A DNA stretch of 33,598 bases from Priapulus caudatus (lineage: Eukaryota > Priapulida > Priapulimorpha > Priapulimorphida > Priapulidae), in contig NW_014577282.1 of assembly GCF_000485595.1 (NCBI RefSeq), positions 400,644 through 434,241 of the forward strand. The letters run 5' to 3'. The first letter of the stretch is position 1, and each line of letters opens with the position of its first letter. The notes beneath the pieces are model-generated. The model was not told where the DNA came from and ran no database searches. It saw only the letters and a program-made list of their open reading frames with translations. Shown here piece after piece: positions 1-11,341 of this stretch. The position numbers and the translations under genes were made by a program.

Positions 1-219
1 AAGTTTAGGGTTGAAAATGGGGGTCTCTCCCGCGGCACATACCTACCATGCAATATATATGGAGTGCCCCCTCCCCCTCGGGAGTGTATCCTTTGTGTAG
101 GGCTGTGTTTAACGAAAACTGGTTCAAATTAACTGGATGGTTAATCTGCCCGGTAGTTTTCTGAATGGTGCAATGCAGGACATGCTATGCATCTCAATAA
201 ATATTGTTACATTCTATAG
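1..219. other. Sequence before the first visible exon
   Basis: Probably TTC29 intron. I see no further coding exon and no convincing promoter. Confidence 0.4.
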
Positions 220-332
220 GGTAGTTCAGAAGGACAGAAAAGGTCATTGAAAAAGGGTGAAAGAGAACTACTGAAGAAAAATGTAGCACTTAGATCCCAG
301 CAGCCATATATGACACTCGAAGAAACTATGAG
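220..332 (+). CDS. TTC29: TTC29 exon 1 of those visible
   Basis: Residues 1-38 of the visible product. The acceptor is ATTCTATAG|GG and the donor ATGAG|GTATAC. An in-frame TAG overlaps the acceptor (217-219), so the frame opens exactly at the exon edge. The peptide is lysine/arginine-rich and ends TLEETMR, which lines up with the TTC29 segment just before the RNSY motif. The exon ends in phase 2, and AG joined to the G at 867 gives Arg, as needed. The only in-frame Met (310-312) is too far downstream to be the normal start, so an earlier exon is likely. The acceptor is weak in pyrimidines. Confidence 0.8.
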
Positions 333-643
333 GTATACACATGCACTAGTACCAACTATAGTAGTTACCTATCTGTTGTAGGAATAATTAGACATTAGAT
401 TGTAACATGCATACATGTAAGTTTTACTCGCTGTCCTTACATATGTCTGTAGTTTATTGAATCTTTACTTGATTGGCTTTTAGTCTGAAAGGTCAATTGC
501 ATTTTAATTATAGTTAGTGCTACAGGTCTAGGCATGCAGTGCTCTAAATAAAACTTTAGTGTAACCTGTCTAAACTGTAAAATCATCCTAGCAGCAAATT
601 TAATAAATATTTTTTGACATGGTTATTTAACTTGTACACGCAT

Positions 644-694
<51 letters not shown>

Positions 695-1913
695 CACACA
701 CCATACGTGACTGTGGTAGGTGTGGAGCATTGAGCAAATACTAAACAAGGGCCCATCTAGAAAGTACCAACCGTTAGCTAACATACTGGGAAGAGTTGCC
801 GCGAGCGGATAATCGTATCAACGCTAGCACCGTACGTACGGCTTCCTTCCCTTGCTGCTTTCCCAGGCACCGGAACAGCTACTTCCACAGGCTGTGCGTC
901 GACACTCTCGCCGGCGGCTTTCACGAGACGTTCACTGAGCTGGTGAATCTCGCGCGGCAGGAGCAGCAGCAGCGGGAACAGGAGGGAGCGGCCGCCGCCG
1001 CGCAGCCGTCGTCGCCGTCGCGGCCGCCGCTCGCCACGCAGCCGGAGAAGCTGGACACAATGCGATCCTGCCTCGCGAGGGCCGAGGAGGCCGACATGAA
1101 GAGTACGAGCGAGCGTCAGCGCATGTTGCCGCTCGTCGCTTTGACACGGTTTTATTTCGTTGTCATGTAGTAGTAAAGAACTGGTAGTGTGTGTCTACGA
1201 ACATTCGTGACAGCTTTTCGTCAGGGAATGCAGTTTTTACGTGGCATCCGTGTGGCTAGCGTGAAGATTTTGCGTTGGGTCTTTGTCGAAGGGCAGGTGA
1301 AGGTCCATAAAAAACAATCACGGGTGTTTTCTGTCGCTCTAGCATATATGTGTTTAAAAAAAATGGCGAGCATATATGTGTAGAGCATGTAACCTCTACG
1401 CACATAGCCTCGCAAGATTAAAGCACAATAGTGAGTACAGTGGGGAAATTTGTCCACAAAGGATGAACGGAAATCCGACTGATAATCGACTAGTTTTAAA
1501 TTTGCACTTATATCAGACTTGCAATCGACATAAATCCAAATTTTACATAAATAAATCAACAAATTTGAATTAACCTGAACCTCCCCCCCCCCTTCATGCC
1601 CTAATTGCCATCTCCCCCGCTGCAGGCAACTTTGAAGAGGAGTACAAGGCACAGCACGAGCTTGCGCGTTACTTTAACCAGACGGGGGATGCCTGGCTGG
1701 AAGACCACATGCTTGCTGCTTGCCTGAACACGAGCCACAAAGTCAGCAAGTGCAAGGCTAGCAACCAGAGGATAGCCGAGTCGAACTGCAACATTGGCGT
1801 GTCCTTGGAGAATCAGAGTAACTAGATATTACATGCAGAAATACCTCCAGCCAATCGTAGACGTTAATTACAATTCTTGTTTTGATTTTTCTTATTCCCC
1901 CATTATTTATACT

Positions 1914-1944
<31 letters not shown>

Positions 1945-4900
1945 CAAGAGTACATAATAGGAGATTAGATCTCCTATTATGTACTCTTGATATATATATA
2001 TATATATAATATGAAGATGGGTGTCGAGGTCACTTAGATGTAAGGACTGCATTGCAGGTCGATGGTCAACGGCAGCCGCTTACTTCGAGTCGTTCTACAA
2101 CCTGACGGCCTGCCAGTACTGGGAGGACGACAACGGGCGTCTGCTGCGATCCATCGCCTGCGAACACCTGACAAGAATCTACACCAAGATGGCGGAGCGC
2201 GTGTCGCCCGTCGACAGGGACAATGCCATGGCGTACCTACTGAAGGCCTACGACAAGGCAAAAGAAGGTGATTGCTGCTTGCTTCGTCTCGATACTGCAT
2301 GTATGAAAGATACGGATGCCTCGCTATGCATGCTGGTTGCTATGTGCGTGTATGCAGTTGTTTCTCAGAGAGCAGCGTGGATGTGGCTGTGGCTGTGACC
2401 ATGATACAGATAACTGAATACTAATTACTTTTGTGGGCTTTTTTCATACGTGACGTTATCGTATTTGCACAGCGTAGCATTATCTAAAACCAAACTTTCG
2501 CTTGGTACTTGGTACATGGAGTGTTGACCAAATATTTGCTGTGTGGAGTGAAAGCCACGGATTGGTGATAATCCAGGTGACAGTAACGAGGCACTTGGAG
2601 CTACAAGTTACCAGCTGGGCCTAGCGTACTGCGATCGCGGCGATCAAGAGCGTGCGATAAAGGTATGTTTCTACGAAGATCCATAGTCTCCTAGCTTGCA
2701 TAAGTGTGCGCGTGTGTGCGTGCGTGCGTGCGTGCGTGCGTGCGTGTATCTTGATATAAAATATTCAGCAGCGCGGTGGCAGAGCTTATAGTGACATTGT
2801 ATTTATACTGGAAAACTGCGCCAATAGATGGCGCTAAATGTCCTTTTATCACAAGATGTTGGACAATAGTAAAGGGCGTCCATAGGCGGCAGCATGAATT
2901 AGCATGCACCGAACAGAAATTAATTACAAATACTCACACTGTTACTGCGCTTACACAACATACACTTTATTCATGTTAAATAACTACAGATTCATGCTCT
3001 ATGCTCCGCTTAAAACTTTTGCCAGCTCTATGATGCGAATTTCTGCAAAGTTGTCTGAACACATTTCAAACACAAAAATGACCAACCGGTCGATGTAGCT
3101 ACGCCACCTGACGGAATGTCACGAATACACAACAAGACCAATTTTACTTCTAATGCTTTCTAGACGTCCACGAGGCATCTAACTTGCGTGCATAATGCAC
3201 ATTATTGCACTCTAGTGCCGAATTTCTGCTAAAAAAAAGGCCAAAAAAGGACGAAATAGTCCGAAGGAGGAACAAGCCTGTGAAGTTAGGTTATGCCAAA
3301 GAAACAATATAAATACACTATATATAGGTTATCTATATTATTTCTATGGTTATTGCTAACAGCATCTAGAAAAAAGGCAGCATTAGAAAAGCCGACGCTA
3401 ATAGAGGAAATGTAGAAATACGCAATAAATTGTGGTGAGCAAGTTTAGTTTGATATACACGTACATTACATTAATTATTCTTTAAAGGCTGTGGTGGTGA
3501 TTGGTTGTATTCCCAAAATGATATCATATCATTATAATATATAATATATATATATATATAATATCTATTATATAAATTGAAGCATAATGATAGTTTTCAG
3601 ACTGTTTGCTTTTATCTTATTGTAGTACCTGACCGTTTTCATGGAAGTGTGTCAAAAGCAGAATGATCAAATTGGACTAGGAGAGTCGTATGAAGCAATT
3701 GCTAAAGCTTATGAAAGGTAAAGCAGAAATTACAGAGAGTTATCATACCTTAGATGAACTGTTATCTAGTTTGTATCTTGGCTGCATCATTTTAGACGTA
3801 GCTCTATTGTTGCTCTCAAGTGATTAATAGTTGTTTTCTCGTGACATTGATAATAATTGCATACTTTAGTTCAGCTTCTCATTTGTATTTCGAGTGACAT
3901 TTCGTCAACGATCTTAACTGTTATTATGTTATGTTAAGTTGTTAGACTTGCGGGTGTTCCCAACGTAGGATATAGTGACAAGGTAGTGCATGTGCATGTA
4001 GTTAACTAGCTGTGTAGATATGGGGTTAGAAGCGATAGGAAAAGATGGATTCACAGTCACCAATGTTGAGACCCAGGTTTTAACACCTTGAGAATATTCT
4101 CTGCCGCGGCTCGTATTTGAACTAACAGCCTGCGAGGTGAAAGCTGGGCATGCTATGATGCTAACCACTGGTCTACTGAGCTATCTCATAAGATAAGGTG
4201 CCGTAGCATTGTGTAAGCGTTGCGTGTACGCGCCTGTTTCTTTGCTATCGCCCAAGAACGATCAACGACTGACCGACTCAATGTGCTGATTGCTCACGAG
4301 GTCATGTTTCGTCCACGTATCTCTCGAGGCCTCGTTCGCCTCACAAAGAACTATTAGGTGCACGCATTGGGCAAGTTTGGTAACTCGGACTGTGCGTTCT
4401 GTTTGGCGCGGAACAAAACGTGGGTCGGCAAACAGTTAATGCTCACTGACATGTCATTGACGTGCCTCGTGGGTGTGAAAAATAAAATGCCCCAGAATGA
4501 CCTTGAATGTGTGTGGTAGTGAATTATGCCGGGTTGTATTTGGGTCACTTTTTTCTATGTGAGTCAGTGTTTGGTGAAGTGATTCGAAAGGCAGTGATAG
4601 CTGCTGTCTATTGTAAGTCTATTGTTTTTAAATTTAAACTAAGTTAATTACTGTCGAAATGCGATTTAAATAGGCTTGGAATTAGTTATTTACGTTTGGG
4701 CATTTGTTTGGAAATATTACCAGGGTAACAGCTAGCATGTTGTTATAACCTCAAAAGAAAGTCAAACGCCATACTATGTTATCACACTCTAATTTTTTAA
4801 GGTACGTCCGTCCGCATGGCTATTCTTTTTTTGATGTAGTACGTGAATAGAATAAATGTTCATTTAATATGCTCGGTCATCTGTGGGTTGGGATGACCAT

Positions 4901-5750
4901 ATATATACCTATACATTACCATTTCCCGTTCCTTCCGGCAATAAAGCTGTGAGAGCGATCAAATCAAACAGACTGACGTGAATTCGTGATTTGTGGCATT
5001 CGTGAACTGCACTATTCGTCCGTCGGCAAACAGGAACGGTCGGTCGGTCGGTCGGTCGGTCGGCTGTCTGGCCGAGGAAGGAAGCACGGGTGTTTGTCGG
5101 CACCAACCTTGGCCGCGCGCTGCATGGCTGCAACGTGGAGGAAGCGAGCGATGTTTTGTCGCAGACCAGCAGGGACGACGATTGCCATTTTGCAACTGCT
5201 CTTCTCTCGCGTTGACCTCCTTGTACGCTCGGCTGGCCGTAAGTGGGCGTGTATGACGATTGTGTGTGTGTGTGTGTGTGTTGGTTGGGGGGGAATCGCT
5301 CATTTTCTCTAGTTTTGTCCTAGTTTTGAAGCAACACATGCCACGCGGTATTCTCGCGTCGACGTATTGCCAGGGCCCGGTGCGGCTGGGGCGGATCCAT
5401 TCGTCGCCGACACGAGATACATTAGTGGCCTAAAACACCCTGGGATACACGTGCCTGACGTGTCTGCCCTTTGGAAATAAAAAAGTGTTTTTTGTTTACC
5501 GGCGCCTGGAAATGGTGTCACGTAGGGGTCGGAACCTCTCAACAGGGGGGAAAGCCAGACAAGTTATAGGCGCCGAAAAGACGACCCTCGTTTTCTGTTC
5601 GAGGTAACTGCGGCGTGGAGAAGGGAGTTGTTTTCGACAAACAGCTCGCTCGTGTCGTGTCGCGCGGGTGGTCTCTCTCTCTCTCTTTCTTTCTCTCTCT
5701 CTCTCACTCTTTCTTTCTCTCTCTCTCTCTCACTCACACGCGCGGGCGCG

Positions 5751-5794
<44 letters not shown>

Positions 5795-5811
5795 GCCACC
5801 ACATCACACAT

Positions 5812-5868
<57 letters not shown>

Positions 5869-8800
5869 GAGCGCGCTCTCTCCATCTGTGCGCCCTGCTA
5901 ACATACCGTGTCGCGTGACAAAACGCGAAAGTGAGAGTGAAGCGAAGCGGTACACACTAGGAAGTAAGAGAAACACTTCTGTTGACAAGCGATTGTGGAT
6001 GAAGCGACTGATTGAAGGAGTGGGCTGTTCTATTAACTCATTTAGATTGCTATGTCCTTCTCTGTCTCCTTCAAACGTCCTTCACTTTGCTAACGTGAAC
6101 AAGCAAACTTCTTTGCGCATTTTTTTTAGAATGTTGAGAGCTGGCATAGGTAGGTGACAACATACATTTATCCCATTTCAACGCCGTTTACAATAACATC
6201 CTTTTCCAATAATATTTGTCTGCATTCCCAATCCTAAATCTCATGGCTCTTTGGCGAAATAATTTACACGCGCTAGTTCAAAGCGCGCGAGATAAATGTG
6301 AAAAAGCTTACTTAAAAGAAAGTACAAGTAATACGTGTAGCTATAGGCAAAAATGTGAATTGGATTACAAGAAAGTGAAAGAAAAATTGTCCCCTGTTTA
6401 TTCCGATGTAAACCTTCGAGTAGGTATATCGGTGGATATAAAATTGGTACGTTGATGAAAGATATTTGGCCAGAAAAATTATTTGATGATCCAGTGATGA
6501 CAAAAATAGCAGTTGAGTTTGGTAGTCATAAAGTATTATGAATAAGAGGCACTACCGAAAATCGAGTGCATGAAAATGTATGTTAGTATAAAGGAATTTT
6601 ACCTCCCGATTGTAATTGATTAAATTGGGTTGTGCACGGGTGCTCGCGCCGCCATCACTTTCTCCCTCACATTCTGATGAAATCAGCGTGCCTTGTGAAA
6701 GGTCAGTTCCCATGGGTGGCATGCAGGAGCTGTTACCAAGGGTCAAGTACCATGGGCACTCGACCCGCGCAGGGTGTCCTTCTTTCACTGCATCGTCTGT
6801 TACCGCTGCTGTTGTTGTTGTCGTTGTTGTTCGCTAACGTCGTTGCCGCGAGTGCGTGTGTGTGGGTGGGGGGTGGGGGGTAGACTGAGCGAGCTGTGGA
6901 CACAAGGCCGGACCCGGGCCATCGCAGCTCGCGTTATAATGAGAGGGTGTAGTAGGCGCGATTGCCTTCGCTTTAACCTCCACACCCGTAACCTCCCGCA
7001 CAATGGCGCGCAATCGGGATTAGGTCAGCGCGAAACTGCAAGTGGTCGCGCCGCCATTGTGTGTTCGTCGGACCGGTAAGTGAGAGAGCGGCGGGGCGGG
7101 AGCGTGCGGGAGGCCATGTCGGAAAGTGTCATGTACGGCCGGGGTTACGACACCTGCGCGGTGGCGGAGGGAGTGCGGAGGGCACGTGGGTGGGGGGAGG
7201 CATGGGGTGAAGGGTGCGGGGAGAGATTGCGGAGGCTCATGGGAGGGGGAGGCATGTGGTTAGGGAGAGGGGAGAGATTGCGGAGGCTCGTGGGAGGGGG
7301 GAGGCATGTGGTTAGGGAGAGGGGAGAGATTACGGAGGTTCGTGGGAGGGGGGAGGCATGGGGTGAAGGGGGAGGGGAGAGATCGCGGAAGCTCGTGGGA
7401 GGGGGAGGCATGGGGTTAGGGGCGGGGAGAGATCGCGGAAGCTCGTGAGAGGGGGAGGCATGGGGTGAAGGGGGAAGGGAGAGATCGTGGAGGCTCGTGG
7501 GAGGGGGGAGGAGGCATGGGGTTAGGGAGAGGGGAAAGATCGCGGAGGCTCGTGGGTGGGGGAGGCATGGGGTGAAGGGGGAAGGGAGAGATTGCGGAGG
7601 CTCGTGGGAGGGGAGAGGCATGGGGTTAGGGGGCGGGAAGAGACCGCGGAGGCTCGTGGGAGGGAGGCATGGGGTTAGGGAGAGATTGCGGAGTCTCGTG
7701 GGAGGGGGTGAGGCATGGGGTTAGGGAGAGGGGAAAGATCGCGGAGGCTCGCGGGATGGGGGAGGCATAGGGTTAGGGGGAGATTGCGGAGGCTCGTGAA
7801 AGGGGGGAGGCATGGGGTTAGGGAGAGGGGAGAGATTGCGGAGGCTCGTGGGTGGGGCCGTGAATGAAAACTTGCTGCGTCAAACTCACAATCTTCCGCA
7901 ATTGGCGCTGCGAGCGGGTGTGTAGACTAGCACTGAAATTCATCTGCACGGAAGAAGAAAGAGTACGCGGAAACAGATCGATCGTGTACGGAAATCAATC
8001 GATCGAGCATGGAAATCGATTTCAATATCGATCATGATTGTATCGGACGTCGACGCTCGCAGACGAACGGTCGTCTGTTGCTGCGGCGATTACGTAAAAC
8101 AAGAGTACATACACTGTTTACGCGTATATAGTTTATATTTAGTGGCATTAAATTTAGTTTTATGTAGTTAAAGTTAAAGTTTTGTTTAGTATTGCCATTA
8201 AGATATTACCGTAGTTTATAAAAAGTTTAAAGTTTAAACTAAGTTTCTGTTTAACTTTATTTTATTTTGATGTAATTCAAGTTAAATTTTGTTTAATTAT
8301 ATTGTGTTATATTACGTTTAGTTTGATAGTTAACGTGCTCTTGGATAAATCGTACATGCGCAGGACAGACGGCATGTAGTTCTTCCCGCTCTCATCCGTG
8401 ATTAAAGCGGAAGAACAAAATATAGGAAGCTGTCCTAGATCAGTTAGCAAACGCATTGGCGCGCTGTTCGTTCCTATTTCTTTTCTCTTAACGCCAGGGT
8501 TGCCTTTTTTCGCATTTGCTTATTTGTAAGGTTTTATGATTTGGCAAAAAGGGACCTTGACGGCGATTTATCGCGATGCTGAGCGTGATATGTCAAAGTG
8601 AATCTATCGAAAATGACGCCGAAAAACGCGTCTTCCGCCACGCGTCACTACAGCGCCACCGTCGCCGACACACAAAGGCTGACCTCACTGTCACTAGAGC
8701 AGCGGTAGTCTAACGGTAGCGGCCTTAACATTCACGCGCATTCTTACAAGCGATGACCGTCATTCGATCTCGCGCGCGGCGACGAAAACGAAGTGAAAGT

Positions 8801-9990
8801 CGGTGATAAAAGGGGGCATGATGACTTTGGAACAGGGTCAGTAACAGCCCTCAGCGCGCGCGCGGGCAAGGTTGCAAACTCGGCTGTCGTGTCGCCGCGC
8901 AGCGACAACATTGCGTCTGTATTGTTTCGCTTGTCGGCACACTTCCTTCTGCGTGCGACAAGGTAAGACAATGATGCGTGGCCGCAGTAATGACCTTTCG
9001 TATGTTCGTCGCAGATGGGCACTGCGTGGAAGTAGGTTGAAGGGTAGGAAAGGCCACGTGCGTTGATTGTTCGTCGCGTTTGCGTCGTTAGCGCGACTTT
9101 GTCGTATGTGTGCGTGTGTGTGTGCGTGCGTGCGTGCAGTGCCGTGCGTGCTGCGCGCTGTGCCCGCGCCGTGTGTGTGTGTGTGTGTGTGTGGCCTGTG
9201 GTGCGTGTTTTATGTGTGCGTGTGTGCGTGCGCGCGCGCGTGTGTGTGTGTAAGAGAGTGCACAGCGATCACTTAGACCGCCGATAGTCTATAACGTGTG
9301 GTCTTCTATATTGCCCACTCCTGGAGGTGAATTTAAGGGTTGGAGGATCCATGGAGAATAGTTAATTCTCTTTTGCTCAACTTCCTTTCGTTTTTAAATA
9401 ATTTTTTAATGAAATTTAAAATGAACTTCGATGGCGAGTACACTCTTACCTTGTTGAAAAGGTTGACAAAATAATTGTTGAGATGCACGGTGGTCGCATA
9501 CCTACCTATAAATCGTACACCTCTTTACACCCCTAACCTCTTCCTGCTTCTTACCCCCCCCCCCCCACCACACCACACTGAACGCTATGCGTCCACTCCC
9601 TGAATCCTGGACCCCCTTCCGCTTTTTCAGTCTAGATATGTGTCGTAGGTACATGTTGTCGCGACCGTATGGACATGTTAGACGTGTCCTTTACTGTCAG
9701 TGATTTCTGAGGCGCATAGGCTGGCGTAGGTGGCAATAGGAAGCTGCAGCAGCATCCACACGGCACACACACAGGCCGCCGGCGTTCTGTGAGCCGAAGC
9801 TTTCGATGTGCTCCAAGAATCCGGATATGCTCGCCGGTTGTTACTCGGAATCATGCTTAGCCGATGCCAATGTAATAAACAACACAGCGGTAGTACATCT
9901 CCGTGTAAACAACGCGAGAAGCATGCACGCGTGTGTTTTTTGTGTGCGAGCGTGTGTACACACGACGCGCTGGTGTCCGGTGAAATACTA

Positions 9991-10027
<37 letters not shown>

Positions 10028-11291
10028 TGTGTGTGCGCGCGCGTGTGTGTGCAAACACAGCGTGCTGGTGGTGTCCATGAGCGTTTTCGCAGCGTTTGCT
10101 CTACCGGCAACGCTGCTGCGTTTGTACGTCGGAACTGACTGAATTCGTTAGAGGACGCGAATTCTGCGTCAGTGTCAAGGCGAAGCGACCTCAGCCTCGC
10201 ATAGCTGAGCACAAATATTAGCAGTAGTGTCCTATGTCACCCACCGCTCACCTTGGGCCGTAGTGCCAGCGCGATGCATGGAGCACAAGCCAGGGGTGGA
10301 AGGCGAGTGGAGCAGGCAGAAACATTGTCTCCGGAGACGATGACAGTGTAGTGGCCGCCATTGTTTAGCGAGTTGTAAAAGGTGACGACCTTAGTGGGGA
10401 CAGGCTGCCGCAGGGCATCGACTGTCCGCAGCATGTGACAGGTGTAAGTCGGCGTTTCCATCGTGTTTGCTTAGTTGATGAACGTAATTATAACACTATG
10501 CTCAAACCCAGTGGGTGAGAGAACGTGGTCGAAATATATGGAGTTATGTGAGTTATAAATGGTTCAGTAAATGAATAGGAAATCAGTGGATCGTTGGTGA
10601 ATCTATCAAACAAAATTTTGCAGTCGCTTCAGTTTTTTCATCTGTTGACTGTGACGAAAGTAATCGGCACAATGAAGGGCGTACCAATTTATAGATAAAG
10701 GTTATAATAAAAATAGATGTATATATTATTATAGACAATATTGTATTTAGATAATAAAGGTGTTGATTCTGGCATCATTCTGAATTTATACTTTAGCATT
10801 CCGCTGGAAGCAAAGAAGAATTATGATCATTTGTAGATTAGGAGGAGGAGGAGGAGGAGGAAGAAGAAGAAGAGGAGATGGGGTAGAGGGTGGGGCTATG
10901 GTTTCTGACTGTTAAAATACTCAATGCATATCTATTTCATGTTTTTCTCTGTTACATGGGTATATTTTCTCTAGCCTCTGAACCGTTTTACGGAGAAGAC
11001 CGAGCCCCAGAAAACGTCTCTATCCTAATTCACTATTGGCACGTCAGTGGATTTTTTCTCTCTTACGCAGTCAAGGTAATATGACGGATGCCAAGACGTA
11101 CCTCCAACGCTATCTGGAGGTGGCGCAATCTAGCGGTCATCGGGATGCACTGTACAGAGCGAGCCTCAGCCTGGGAGAGATATACAACCTAACAGTGAGT
11201 GCGAGATAACCTTCTATCTATCTTTCAACCTGTAGTGCGTTATGTAACCAAGGCAGATCCCAGGCTAAATATAATGCTCGCACATATTACC

Positions 11292-11341
<50 letters not shown>

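Noticed and set aside
5615-6157. 180-codon + frame
   Set aside because: Spans TC and CA microsatellites; the non-repeat tail shows no domain.
7145-7621. Proline-rich minus frame
   Set aside because: Translation of the 51-bp minisatellite (51 = 3 x 17 keeps the frame open).
7190-7857. CRISPR-like array
   Set aside because: Units are contiguous tandem repeats without unique spacers, in animal DNA.
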